A stretch of 64,000 nucleotides of DNA from Alviniconcha marisindica (GCA_018857735.1 JABMCL010001551.1:458501-522500); one strand, 5' to 3'; shown: positions 13,309-25,596, numbered from the stretch's first letter. Translations and numbers: made by a program. The notes: a model not told the origin generated them from the letters alone.

Positions 13309-13427
13309 GGCAGATGAGGCACTAGCAAACAATGATAAATAAAAACTGTCTGGTTGAAGAATTTTTCAACAAACTCCAGCACTAACTAAAACCAGATAAG
13401 AAGACATTTTTCATTTATCGTCTTTTG

Positions 13428-14479
13428 TTGGTGTGTTGGCTGTCTGTTTGTTGGTGTGTTGGCTGTCTGTTTGTTGGTGTGTTGGCTGTTTGTTGGTGTG
13501 TTGGCTGTCTGTTTGTTGGTGTGTTAGCTGTTTGTTGGTGTGTTAGCTGTCTGTTGGTGTGTTGGCTGTCTGTTTGTTGGTGTGTTGGCTGTCTGTTTGT
13601 TGGTGTGTTGGTTGTCTGTTTGTTGGTGTGCTGGCTGTCTGTTTGTTGGTGTATTGTCTGTCTGTTTGTTGGTGTGTTGTCTGTCTGTTTGTTGGTGTGT
13701 TGGCTGTTTGTTTGTTGGTGTGTTGGCTGTTTGTTGGTGTGTTGGCTGTCTGTGGCTGTCTGTTTGTTGGTGTGTTGGCTGTCTGTTTGTTGGTGTGTTG
13801 GCTGTCTGTTTGTTGGTGTGTTGGCTGTCTGTGGCTGTCTGTTTGTTGGTGTGTTGGCTGTCTGTCTGTTGGTGTGTTGGCTGTCTGTTTGTTGGATGTG
13901 TTGGCTGTCTGTTGTTGGTGTGTTGGCTGTCTGTGGCTGTCTGTTGTTGGTGTGTTGGCTGTCTGTTGTTGGTGTGTTGGCTGTCTGTGGCTGTCTGTTG
14001 TTGGTGTGTTGGCTGTCTGTTTTTTTGTTGGTGTGTTGGCTGTCTGTTTGTTGGTGTGTTGGCTGTCTGTTTGCTGGTGTGTTGGCTGATTGTTGGTGTG
14101 TTGGCTGTCTGTTTGTTGGTGTGTTGGCTGTCTGTTTGTTGGTGTGTTGGCTGTTTGTTGGTGTGTTGGCTGTCTGTCTGTTTGTTGGTGTGTTGGCTGT
14201 CTGTTTGTTGGTGTGTTGGCTGTCTGTGGCTGTCTGTTTGCTGGTGTGTTGGCTGTCTGTCTGTTGGTGTGTTGGCTGTCTGTTTGTTGGTGTGTTGGCT
14301 GTCTATTTGTTGGTGTATTGGCTGTCTGTTTGTTGGTGTGTTGGCTGTCTGTGGCTGTCTGTTTGTTGGTGTGTTGGCTGTCTGTTTGCTGGTGTGTTGG
14401 CTGATTGTTGGTGTGTTGGCTGTCTGTTTGTTGGTGTGTTGGCTGTCTGTTTGTTGGTGTGTTAGCTGTCTGTTTGTTG
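13428..14479 (+). repeat. Minisatellite, about 45 units of 19-23 bp
   Basis: Tandem copies of GTTGGTGTGTTGGCTGTCTG plus an optional TTT, with length variants (missing CTGTT, extra TGGCTGTC). All three + frames stay open for long distances only because the unit has no stop; the predicted Cys/Leu/Val/Trp peptides are not genes. Confidence 0.95.
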
Positions 14480-14606
14480 CTTGAGAAGGTACGTGTTTCC
14501 CTCTGAAAATCTACGCATGTTTTGTGTCTAATTAATATCAGCGTTCTTGTTAATGTTGTGTGTATTTTATCTTTCTTTCTTTTATCTTTACGTTGTTGTT
14601 GTTGTG

Positions 14607-14650
<44 letters not shown>

Positions 14651-14960
14651 TGTGTGTGTGTTTAATAGCTTTTATACATTTTACGTCACATCTAAATAAT
14701 GTTGTTCCCTTCGTGTCACTCGTTGTGTCTGTGTAACGATCCGGAGAGTCGAGTCATAAAGTACTCAACTAATCATCAGAATGACATAGTAAGAAGCGGA
14801 GGCGGCGTTAGGACGGTATCGGAGACATGATTCGTATAATTATTATAGCAAGGGCGTGTTCGTGTAATACACTGACAACACAGGCATTCGGAATATTGTA
14901 GTAATTCGGTGACTTTCTGTCTCTGTCTGTCTGTCTGTCTATCTCTCTGTCAGTACGTGC
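14480..14960. other. Intergenic with (GTGC)n microsatellite
   Basis: (GTGC)n and (GT)n at 14604-14662. No exon recognised in the rest. Confidence 0.5.
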
Positions 14961-15038
14961 AGTGTGTGTGGGGGGGGGGGGGGGGGGGGGGGGTTGCGTG
15001 CGTGTGCGTGCGCGCGCGCGCGCGTGTGTGTGTGTGTA
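14961..15038 (+). repeat. (GT)n, G24 run and (GC/GT)n
   Basis: Poly-G at 14970-14993 followed by GTGC, CGCG and GTGT steps, a stretch able to form non-B DNA. Confidence 0.88.
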
Positions 15039-15530
15039 CATGCTATCAGTACACCACTTCAAGTTTTAAGGGTATAACATTATTATTCCTCAATCCCGTT
15101 TCAGTGTAGCCTGCTTGTCAAAGTACACAACCGGAGATGGAGGGGGTGAGGGTGATGGGGGAGGGGGGGGGGGAGTGTTAAGGCCGGAGGGGTTGACTGA
15201 ATAAGTACTTAGGTTTAACGCGTACTCATCGTTGTAAGTCATATCATGGCGAAACACATGATATCCGCAACATCAGACATTACTTCGTAAAACCCATCAA
15301 AAACAACTCCCAGTTGAAACACAACAGTGCCAACTAAATAAACTTGATCCAAATCAGTGAAACACAAATTATTAAGAACATTGTTTTCTTTGAGAAAATC
15401 GCGGAAGTATATATCACTGAAAAAATCCGGAACGATTTTGGATTAAAGTGTTTTTCTCCACGATCAGTCAAACTGAAGAGCCGCGTATTAAAAATGTGTC
15501 CCAAAGAAAGAAAACTGTTGCATGGGAAGC

Positions 15531-15538
<8 letters not shown>
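15039..15538. other. Intergenic, no gene seen
   Basis: A G-rich segment around 15137-15175; otherwise nothing recognised. Confidence 0.35.
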
Positions 15539-15815
<277 letters not shown>

Positions 15816-16221
15816 ACACAGACAGAGAGAGTTGATCCTTTCTTACAGGGCCATGCCATCACGCATCAAGCCGGATCGGGGGCAAAAATAAAACAAAACT
15901 ACTTAACCTCTCACCCCCCCCCCCTCCCCTCTCTCGCTGTCTCTGTTTCTGTCTGTCTTCTCTGTTGGGGTGTGGGTGTGTATTATTAAGCATGTTTCAA
16001 AATTCCATGCTCCTGTGGCCTGTATAATTATATATTGTAGAAGGACATCGGTGAGTGTGGGCCGGGTGAAGGACACCTTGACTGATGTCAGCAGAGGACA
16101 AGAAGGACAGATAGGTGACAGTGAACTTCACCGGGCTGGCCGGCGGACACAGGCCTGTACTGGGAGTGGAGCTGTGAACAAGACATTAGGCAGTTTCACT
16201 CTTTAGGCCGGCTTGTCAGTG

Positions 16222-16909
<688 letters not shown>

Positions 16910-17107
16910 AGCCAGTAAACATAGTGCTTAACGTCCACACATAGTTCAGGAGCTGTGTGAGAGTCGAGGTGGACGTCCTGGGCTGTCCGTCCTAATGAGC
17001 CTTCTGGTTTCCGTGGACGTAAAGAATTATTGAACCGTGCTTCGGCATTGGTCACAACTTGTCCCTAATATGTCAACTGACATCTGAGGACATTAAGCAA
17101 CACTTCA
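16910..17107 (-). repeat. Family B repeat fused to a SINE tail stub
   Basis: A SINE-tail stub (AGTAAACATAGTGCTTAACG) at 16914 switches at the shared GTCCAC motif into the 165-bp family B unit (CATAGTTCAGGAGCTGTGTG to GGACATTAAGCAACA). Confidence 0.82.
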
Positions 17108-17110
17108 CCA

Positions 17111-17450
17111 CCTTAACGTCCACAGAAACCATAAGGCTTATTAGGGACGGGACTGAGACTGAGGGGGGAAGCGGGCATCACTGACTGAGGTGGGGGAATC
17201 AAGTTGAGACGGACAACATATACCTATCGCCGCTGCTGACACTGACTGTACTGCCGCATTATAGTGATGGGCGGCGATGAGAGCCATTTTAATGGTTCAT
17301 TAATTGTGAGGGACAAAGTCACTGACAAGACTGACAGTGTCCACCGAATCACGTCTTGACTGGAAAGACTGGAGCCGAAGCCGCGGAATCGAACCGTTCT
17401 GCCGTTCACTACAAGTACCAGTAACGCCATACCGCTTGGCCAAGCGACTC
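17111..17450 (-). mobile_element. SINE family 1, full length, interrupted by short insertions
   Basis: B box (minus GGTTCGATTCC) at 17385-17395 and A box TGGCCAAGCGG at 17432-17442. The body carries extra CTGA, ACTGACTG and CCG-type words compared with the copies at 6895 and 9188. Confidence 0.85.
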
Positions 17451-17814
17451 AGTCACGACACGTGAGGGCCAGAATGACTCGGTTATATAATGCATTACTT
17501 GAAATTATGCTGTGCACTGTTGTAATGTCAAGTTTCATAGCGCCTCTTTGAGCCTCAGTCACATACTCATGACTCTACGACGCATTTCGGAGATGCCGCA
17601 TTTCTGACTCGCCGTTCATTTCACACAGTGAAGCGGTGACACCCCTTCGCAAACTTCAAGCACTGATTTACGACATCCGGCCTTCCTCCCGGCGGCTCAG
17701 TGGACTCGGCCCGGAAGGTCAGTGCTGCCGGAAAGCCGATGCTCTGACTAAGTGAGTGTGACCTGTCCGGCGTTGCCTAAGCCTATAAAGTGTACTAATC
17801 ATGTACACAACTTG
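17451..17814. other. Intergenic, no gene seen
   Basis: No recognisable gene or repeat copy. Confidence 0.3.
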
Positions 17815-17875
17815 GCCCCGTCTCTAATAAGCCGTACGGTTTCTGTGGACGTTAAGCACCATGTTTACTTTACAC
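17815..17875 (+). mobile_element. SINE family 1, tail fragment
   Basis: CCCGTCTCTAATAAGCCGTA to GTTAAGCACCATGTTTACTT. Confidence 0.75.
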
Positions 17876-17882
17876 AACTTGG

Positions 17883-18052
17883 CATAGTTCAGGAGCTGTG
17901 TGAGAGTCGAGGTGGACGTCCTGGGCTGTCCGTCCTAACGAGCCTTCTGGTTTCCGTGGACGTAAAGAATTATTGAACCGTGCTTCGGCATTGGTCACAA
18001 CTTGTCCCTAATATGTCAACTGACATCTGAGGACATTAAGCCGCAACACTTC
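17883..18052 (-). repeat. Family B repeat
   Basis: Reverse copy, CATAGTTCAGGAGCTGTGTG to GAGGACATTAAG, followed by CATCACACAACTTGGC that recurs after the next copy. Confidence 0.88.
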
Positions 18053-18068
18053 ATCACACAACTTGGCA

Positions 18069-18238
18069 CGCATAGTTCAGGAGCTGTGTGAGAGTCGAGG
18101 TGGCCGTCCAGGGCTGTCCGTCCTAACGAGCCTTCTGGTTTCCGTGGACGTAAAGCTATATTGAACCATGCTTCGGCATTGGTCACAGCTTGTCCCTAAT
18201 ATGTCAACTGACATCTGAGGACATTAAGCATCACGGCT
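18069..18238 (-). repeat. Family B repeat, tandem neighbour of the previous copy
   Basis: Same orientation and near-identical to 17883-18052; the shared flanking ACACAACTTGGCA suggests a segmental tandem duplication of about 185 bp. Confidence 0.88.
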
Positions 18239-18270
18239 TCATCATCATCACACAACTTGAATGATTCGGC

Positions 18271-18640
18271 TCTTTTCTCATCAGTCATAAACTGAGGTTG
18301 TGGTTTGTGGACTGACACTGACTCAGTGTCTCAATTTGTGACTTTGTCCGGCCTCACAACTGATTAATGAAACATTAACTGAAATGGCTCTCCGGCATCG
18401 TCTGCCCATCCGTTAGTGCAGGAGTTATTCTGGTGGTGACAATGTAGCCTCGATAAGGCTATCACTTGAAATCCCCCTCTTCCCGGCCCCACCTCCATAC
18501 CCCCTCACTTCCGGCCCCGTCCCTAATAAGCCTCGTGGTTTCTGCGCCGGGACGTGAAGCACCTTGTTTACTTGTTTCCCGTCCGTCCCTAATAAACTTT
18601 ATGATTTCTGTGGACGTCACTGTCGCACCGGGCCATGTTG
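18271..18640 (+). mobile_element. SINE family 1 body and tail, plus an extra tail
   Basis: Body from GAGGTTGTGGTTTGTGGACT, tail CCGTCCCTAATAAGCCTCGT, then a second tail copy CCGTCCCTAATAAACTTTAT at about 18583. Interrupted by CCGG and CTGAC-like insertions. Confidence 0.8.
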
Positions 18641-18724
18641 ACTATTCAGTTTACACAATTATTGTGGCGGAGCGGCTGAATATCACCACGGTATGCTTTC
18701 CACACAGTTTGATTCCATGTTGCC

Positions 18725-18840
18725 GCTTGTCACGTCCACGCTGAGAAACCATGAGGCTTATTAGGGACGGCGGGGAGTCCAGGACGGCCACTTCGACCGG
18801 TAGTTTCGACTGACTAGCTCCTGAGCTCTGATTCCACTGA
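18725..18840 (-). repeat. SINE tail and family B fragments
   Basis: Minus-strand SINE tail (ATGAGGCTTATTAGGGACGG on +) joined to CAGGACGGCCAC...AGCTCCTGAG of family B. Confidence 0.7.
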
Positions 18841-18861
18841 CACAAGGTAGCGGGTAGGTAG

Positions 18862-19028
18862 TGTTGCTTAATGTCCTCAGATGTCAGTTGACATATTAGG
18901 GACAAGCTGAGACCGGCAATGCCGAAGCATGGTTCAATATAGCTTTACGTCCACGGAAACCAGAAGGCTCGTTAGGACGGACAGCCCAGGACGGCCACCT
19001 CGACTCTCACACAGCTCCTGAACTATGA
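18862..19028 (+). repeat. Family B repeat
   Basis: Plus-strand copy from TTGCTTAATGTCCTCAGATG to CAGCTCCTGAACTATG. Confidence 0.87.
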
Positions 19029-19462
19029 CACTGACACAACTATTGGTCATTGAGTTTAGCCGCCCAGTTGTTGCGTTCACTCAGAGATAGTGTGTCTCTG
19101 GCCCACTCAACAGTTTTCGCAATAACAGCCTCCGGCACTGACATCACGGTTTCACAATGCCTAACTGAGATAGGGCCGAGTAAGGTAATGAAATAAACAA
19201 GAGTGGACGAAACTGTTCGGTGAGAGTTTAACAGCGAGGTTACACATCTAATGCGGCCCCATCGTTGCGGGAAGGGTCGCAGTTAGGGTGCCGTTCATTG
19301 CGTAATTTCGGTGCGCCAGTACGGCAATAGCGAATAAACGGGTCACAGGCCACGGTAAATTGTGTACAGTTCAACTGCATGTGCCGGTGCAACTGATGTT
19401 GACATAGATTCACTGTTCCGTTACCGGCGGCACAATATAGCCCGTTTCGATTTATGTTGCAA

Positions 19463-19464
<2 letters not shown>
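19029..19464. other. Intergenic, no gene seen
   Basis: Nothing recognised. Confidence 0.3.
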
Positions 19465-19536
<72 letters not shown>

Positions 19537-19643
19537 TGTGTGTGTGTGTGTGTGTCACACTCCGAGCATCGCTTTCCGGCACCTTGCTCCTTGAAGGAAG
19601 GATGTCGTAAACCAGTGCTTGGAGTGTGTGTGTGTGTGTGTGT

Positions 19644-19736
<93 letters not shown>
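19465..19736 (+). repeat. (AG)n-(GT)n and (GT)n microsatellites
   Basis: (AG)n 19465-19534, (GT)n 19535-19556, a 67-base spacer, then (GT)n 19624-19736. Confidence 0.92.
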
Positions 19737-19738
<2 letters not shown>

Positions 19739-20135
19739 GAAAGAACAAAGCTTCACGGCCGAACCGGCTGACGTCTGACAATCGGACTGTCCGCGACGGG
19801 AGTTCATACCGTAAATCCATTATTGCATTATGTGAGGCGCTTAGAACTTATACAGATGGATTTGTGCCATACGAATACGATTTTGATTGACCGACTGAAA
19901 TCCAGTGCCGTTATCAGTCGGGGTTCCCACAACTCCTGGGCACAATATGCCTATTTTCTTGTTTTTGTCAGTTTTTGCCATTTTTACGTTTTTTCGGCCG
20001 AGTTAATTGACTTGTGTAAACTTTTCGGTGCGTGTCTCGCCTGCGTGTGCATAACAAACGCTGAAATCATTGCTCGTTGCACACGTTAAAGATGTTATGT
20101 TAGCCTTTCGATAATAGAAGGCTGGTGGCAGAAGC

Positions 20136-20400
20136 AAGTAAGTAAACATGGTGCTTAACGTCCACAGAAACCATAAGGCTTATTAGGGACGGGGAGAAGG
20201 GGGGGAAGGGGTATGGAGGTGGGGGGAGAAGATTATATACCTATCGCTACACTGTCACCACTAGAATGACTTCTGCATTAAGATGGGCAGCGATGAGAGC
20301 CATTTTAATGTTTCAGTAGGAAGTGATGGACAAAGTCACAAGACAGTGTCCACAAACCACAACCTTTTTGAAGATAAGGGAGAGCCGAAGCATTACCGTC
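20136..20400 (-). mobile_element. SINE family 1, head-truncated, just upstream of the Ly6-like gene
   Basis: Tail AAGTAAGTAAACATGGTGCT (on +) and body to AGGGAGAGCCGAAGC; the tRNA head is missing. It ends about 210 bases before the Ly6-like start codon, so it lies in the promoter or 5' UTR. Confidence 0.85.
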
Positions 20401-20608
20401 AGCCGATTTCTAGTTGTGGCTGAGCAGAAGCAATTATTGAAATGGACTATAGTTTATTATTGCCCCTGCTTTGGAAAGGTGGCGCTGCCGGAGACGCCAT
20501 TGCAAAGTGAAGGTGACCGCAACTTGGGAGAAAAGTTCTGTTACCCGCTGTCCTCCACTGTCTCTTTTGCTGCGAACTCTGCGACCAACTAGACTCCTCT
20601 CCGTCACC

Positions 20609-20669
20609 ATGATGGGCGCTTACCACATTGCCGCTGCTGTGTTGTTTTTCGTCGTCATAATCCGAGAAG
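20609..20669 (+). CDS. Ly6-like exon 1, signal peptide
   Basis: Twenty codons (MMGAYHIAAAVLFFVVIIRE) plus G, then donor gtaata. The exon is almost all signal peptide, as is usual for Ly6-family genes, and ends in phase 1. Confidence 0.88.
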
Positions 20670-23600
20670 GTAATATTTGCTGAGTTTCCTCCTCTTCCCA
20701 CCCGGCACTCGATGAAGTCTCGCTGGTTCTAAGCGGTCTCTTATTTCTGCAGGATCAATAGTTTTGATGACACAGAACACAGTAGTTGACATGGTTCAGC
20801 GACCTTCAGGTGTTCTTCTGAACACAGGTCCCTTCTTGTGTGCAATGCATAAAGTTCTGGTTCATACAGTTGCTAGTTTAAGTCGAATTGATAGCGTCAT
20901 TGCATCGATTTCTGCGGTTGTTTACAAGCGTTAGTACTACGTACCAAGTAGCCCACTGTTGCAGCAGTAGACGAAGTAGTAATAGTAGTAATGTCTGTCG
21001 CAATATCCGCCACAACTCTTACATTGCAGGGTGAAAAAAAAGAGAGCAAAAAACAACAACAACAAAACCCGATTTTAATTTTGCGGAGCATTTCTGATCT
21101 CCCCAAGATTCTCACTCCTTTTGACGTTTAGTTACAGTTCTAGTCAGTTGCCGAGTTAGCATTTACTGATTTAGACCCTTCTCAGCTTCTGCAGGTGTTC
21201 TCGTGATTCAGTTTGAGTTTGATAGTGTTTGGTAAAAAAAAAAGAGAAAGAAAGAGAAAAAAGTGCAGCATAAAGTCATAATCTCGAAATAATTTTCTGC
21301 TCACTGGAATGTGGCAGCCTAAGACAAAGAAGATTTGTTTCTTTTGGTTTGTTGACTTATCCCCCCGCCCCCCCCCCCCCCCCCTCCTGCTAAGGGCTGA
21401 GCTAATTAATCCTTAATTAGCATAAATTGGTCCTCTGATGGTTGCGGTCTGTCCCTAGTGTAGTAATCAGGATGGAAACATTTAAAAGTTGTTGTAAATT
21501 GTCTGAAACATTCTGAAGTATTGTACAGTTCATATATGCATGGGATTCAGAACAGCAGGTACTTCATCAGTATTCAGTTAATTGCATAATTGTTTGAAAC
21601 AGACATTTGCTTTGAATGAGGAGAGAAAAACGTCCTTGACTCTAGCTAAAAGTAAATACAAGGCATTTATGTCTTAGATAATACAGATCCATTTTTTACA
21701 TTTTTGCACATGTTTCAGTTTGACTCAAGTTATACTATTAGTGTGTGTTAAAGGGGTGCATGGGGCTTTAATAATATGGTTAGAGTGTGTTAAACTAAAG
21801 GGGTGTTAATGATAATGGTAATATTAATTATGTATATTATTATATATTGAATATTCTGTACAGAGGCGAGTGAAACAAAGATGAAACTTGTCAAGTTTGG
21901 GGGATAAATGTTTCTGTGGATCGGTGCTTTTCAGGATTGGCGTTACAGTGTGTGGATTGCAACTCGTTTTCCAACACAGACTGCGATCAAAATCCCCTGA
22001 AGTATGTGACTGACTGCCCTGTCAATGCCACGTCATGCAGAAAAATGGAGCAAGAAAGTAAGTATGATCCCCCGCCCCCACTCCCCTCCAGTGAATTTAT
22101 GAATATATATATGTATGTCAATTTTGAAGTTATTTCTGGTTCTGCACCATATCTACTGATCAGTCTAACTTAGTCCAGATAAAAAGCTTTAAATACATCT
22201 AATTTGCTGTCAAAGTTTGGAACAAGTCAGCACTCTTTATTCTGGCACTAACGATACTATTGGCAGTGATAATTACTATCAAATTTGAAGCTGATTTCAG
22301 TAGCAAATATACATTTCAAAGCCAAGAACAAATCTGTGTCAGATGAGCCCACGTTTCATTTAATCTACATTTGTGGATTTGAAATGGAATAGATCCAGGT
22401 TTATTTATGCACATTAACTTCAGCAAACAGCTCTAAGAAGTTGAGAATTGTAATACAGGGTTTATTATAAAATTTGAAGTCCATTGGTCATTTGACCTGT
22501 AGCCTTCTGGTTCCAGTAGATCAGTTTTTAAATGAATGACTGTGAGTCAACATTTCATGTTTATATAATTCACATACATTATTATTATTATTATTATTAT
22601 TCATAGCTTTTGTATAGCACTATTCTCTGCTCTCGAGCAGACTCAATGCACACATTAGCATGTGATTCTGAATGAGTGACTGTATCCTTTTATAGCACGT
22701 ATCCATGGAAGTGGTGTACTAGTAGCGCTCTGTGGTTGTTGCATGGCTGGTGCCACGTGAAATGCTGCCATTTTGGCGCAAGTTCTGTGTACACCATTCA
22801 ACCATGCACCAGGTTACAGTGTCACTTCATTCAAAGCCACATAGTGTATGCGTGTTTAGCTGTAACCTGCCACCTGCACTTTTGGCAGGATGACTGGGAT
22901 CTTTTACGTGCTATTGCGGTAACATGGGGGTGGAATGGATACAGAAATAAGAGTCAGCATAGAAAGTTGACCCAGGAGAAGAAAACTCCCACTGCTCCCT
23001 CAGGGATTCAAACCCCTGACCTTTCAATCACGAGTCCGGCGCTCTAACCACTGAGCTATCCCGCTCCCCAATGCATGTGCACACATTTTTGATTACTTAG
23101 CAGATTGCCATTTTTACTAGTCTCATGCCTCTGGCCTTCCGTTTGGCGGGACTACAATAAATATATATTAGTTATTACTTTTTATTAAGAAGAGAAGGTT
23201 GTATGATTCCATAACGAGAATGATTTCTGAAGAAGAAATAAAAACTACGCCCTACCCCCATTGTCTGAAAGGAAAGACTGTTGTCCTAAAGGCTAAGTAA
23301 TGTTTCTTTTTCTGAATTTAAATTTTGTAGATGGCAAATATGACCTGGTTATACAGTCAGCTGGTGAGGCTACAGGAAGTAGTAGTTCAGGTTCAGAGAA
23401 ATTTTGCTAGAATTAAAAACGGATAAAAACTCACTTTGGGAACAAACAACTTTTTAGCAGTGTGAAAGGAGTGATTTTACCATTTTTTATTTTATTTATT
23501 TTATGTCCAGGTTGAACTTAAGCAGAATTTTAAGTGTGGTAATTAGTAGTGAAATTGGATCAGGTGGGGGCAGATTGTCTGGGACACCTATGCTGATTGC

Positions 23601-25046
23601 ACGGATATTTGTGTTGTGAGCCTGGAGTGTGGATCAGAACTAGATGGCTCTGGAGCTGGTTTAATGAACACGGTTATAAACTATGCTAGCAGAAAGACCT
23701 CCAACCCACTGCGCGGTTACGGTTATGTGCACGGTTCAAATTTACGACAGCCCCGCCAGATTGTGGCCATGATGCACAACATGGTGTTGGTTACAACTGT
23801 GCTAGCGTAGGCCGTCTATATTTAACTGTGACTGGAAACCCCCCAGGATTTTCCTTCACATCCACCACAAACTGACACCAAATGAATCTCCAATCACATG
23901 CTGAAAAGTACCAGTTGCATAAAACCGCAAAGCAATCATTATTTGCATTGATAATAATAGTAAAATAAATTATTTAAAACAAATTAAGCATCATCATTTT
24001 CCGCAAAACAACAAATGCAAGAGGGGGGGATGTGCCTTTGGCTTAGAATTTGGAGGGAATTTTTTAAAACTTTTTTTGGGGGGTGGGGATGGGTGTTAGT
24101 GTTATTTATACAAATATAGCGATTATTGTCTTTGAGGCTCAAATATTTACTGTACTCTGGCAACTATTTTCCCTGGAGCAAAAGCCAACTGTTTCAAGGT
24201 ATCTGGCAGTGTGGTGATACATTAGGAAATGACTGGCATATTTATCATTGCATGCGCTAAAATATAGTAAAAAAAGCAGAAAAGAAAAAAAGAACAGACA
24301 ACTTTTTTATTATCTGAACAAAAAATGCTGGTAATAAGTGGCATGACCCATGCTTTAAAAAAAGAAGAAGGATGGGCCCTCGGGGCCCCAGACAAAGTTA
24401 TAGTATGTGTCAGTAGCTGTAGTGTAGTTGAAAAGTGATCCTTTGTAATAAATAGCTGTTTTGCATTTATCCCAGCAGATTTTTTGTGATCAGCAATTTA
24501 ATCAACACACTTAAGTTAAGGGTGAAAAGAAAGTGAATAATAAAGTTAAAAAAATATAGAGCAGTACAAAACCAGTTTGGTTCCAAAGTTAGAACATGAA
24601 TACAGACTCAGTTTTCATGCACTAATATGATGAAGAGAGATAGCTCTGCACAATAGAATAAACAGACATTGGTGGAAAGTAAAATAGAAGGTATTGTGAT
24701 TTTGAAAAGCAGCACTGGGTGCTTTTTATTTGTGATAGTGTTATTCAGACTATCAATGCTGTCCAGATAATAGTCCGAATAGCACTTATTTACCTGCCAT
24801 CTCTTCACAAACTGTTCTCTTTTTTTCTTTCCAGTCTATTACGACGACGATTACCAGGTTAGAACGATTCGTCAGTGTGCCATCATCTCTGGACCCATGA
24901 AGTGCATCGAGCGTACAGGCACCTATCGCTTCAAAGTCTTCTACTGCCACTGTGAAGGAGATAACTGCAACAGCGCCACCTCTCTCTCCATCTCTTTGCT
25001 TGTGGCTTCTCTGTCTGCTGCAGTTGGCTTTTTGTTCAAGTTGTGA
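20609..25046 (+). CDS. Ly6/uPAR three-finger protein, quiver/sleepless-like, secreted and probably GPI-anchored
   Basis: Complete three-exon gene: 20609-20669, 21935-22057, 24835-25046 (TGA), 131 residues. Both introns are phase 1 with GT-AG ends (gtaata/ttttcag and gtaagt/tttccag). Residues 1-24 are a hydrophobic signal peptide (MMGAYHIAAAVLFFVVII...LA). The mature part has ten cysteines starting CVDC and ending CHCEGDNCN, the Ly6/uPAR pattern with the terminal Cys-Asn. One N-glycosylation sequon (NAT) lies in the second exon. After CNSATS comes a hydrophobic tail of about 20 residues ending FLFKL, as in GPI-anchor signals. The sequence CVDCNSFSN...DC most resembles the invertebrate quiver/sleepless family, members of which modulate ion channels or receptors; the actual partner here is unknown. 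ATG 20609 is chosen because it is the first of two adjacent ATGs and has a good context (gtcaccATG). Confidence 0.9.
20670..21934 (+). other. Intron 1 of the Ly6-like gene
   Basis: 1,265 bases, gtaata to ttttcag, phase 1. Contains a C-rich run at 21361-21386; no other gene seen. Confidence 0.85.
21935..22057 (+). CDS. Ly6-like exon 2, first half of three-finger domain
   Basis: Acceptor cttttcag, donor A/gtaagt. Encodes (G)LALQCVDCNSFSNTDCDQN then PLKYVTDCPVNATSCRKMEQ E. It contains cysteines 1-5 and the NAT glycosylation sequon. Phase 1 at both ends. Confidence 0.92.
22058..24834 (+). other. Intron 2 of the Ly6-like gene
   Basis: 2,777 bases, gtaagt to tttccag, phase 1. Carries a SINE of a second family at 22580-23075. 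Confidence 0.88.
22580..23075 (-). mobile_element. tRNA-derived SINE (family 2), nearly complete
   Basis: Minus strand: head GGATAGCTCAGTGGTTAGAG (A box TAGCTCAGTGG) with B box GGTTTGAATCC at about 22998-23013. A body of about 400 bases includes GAAGTGACACTGTAACCTGG, the tail is GTGCTATACAAAAGC, and it ends in a (TAA)n tract (22580-22603 on +). The acceptor stem cannot pair, so it is a SINE head, not a tRNA gene. Confidence 0.87.
24835..25046 (+). CDS. Ly6-like exon 3, second half of domain and GPI signal
   Basis: Acceptor tctttccag, stop TGA 25044-25046. Encodes (I)YYDDDYQVRTIRQCAIISG then PMKCIERTGTYRFKVFYCHC, EGDNCNSATS and a hydrophobic C terminus. It holds cysteines 6-10 including the diagnostic CxC...CN ending. 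Confidence 0.93.
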
Positions 25047-25590
25047 TTCCTTCCAAAGTTAATTTCCTTAGTTCTCTGTTTCTTCCCCTCTCTGACCCAC
25101 CCTGAGCCTGCACCCTCAAGAGTCAAGACGCCACCCCACCCCACCCCACCCCTGCATTCCAGCCATTATTCCCTCCATCTGCATTCTCATTACTGGGACT
25201 TTCTGTTTCCACAAACTTAATTTGTTCAAGTGGGAATCTTGTATTGCCTTTTTCAATTTTTCACACATTTGAACTGTTATCATTCAGGAACGTTAGACCT
25301 TGTAAAGAATTGATGAATTGTAAAGAAAGTCAGCTTGTGCAGTTGTGAGGCTGAAGATGCTGTATTATCATGTATTGTTAGTAACTGAAAGAAGTCTGTA
25401 TTGTCAGAGACTAAGGGATACATATGCAGATCTGTGTAAAGTGCTTCAGTTCCATGTTTGCTGTAAAGATTGGGCAATTGTCAGATTCTTACGGTAGTCT
25501 GGCACTGAATTTAGCGAGTGTTGGAGTGCCTGTGATCACATCACATTCCAGAGTGTGATGTAGTGTTAGTAAACAAGAGTATGAACTTCA

Positions 25591-25596
25591 AATAAA
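25591..25596 (+). terminator. Polyadenylation signal AATAAA, proximal
   Basis: AATAAA 545 bases after the Ly6-like stop codon, in sense orientation. Confidence 0.5.

Noticed and set aside
13425..14484. Open frames of 104-346 codons rich in Cys, Val, Leu and Trp
   Set aside because: They are translations of the minisatellite; all three + frames are open for long stretches and the peptide simply repeats with the unit.
22983..23070. tRNA gene on the minus strand
   Set aside because: The A and B boxes are good, but the acceptor stem does not pair and the sequence continues into a SINE body that has a second copy.
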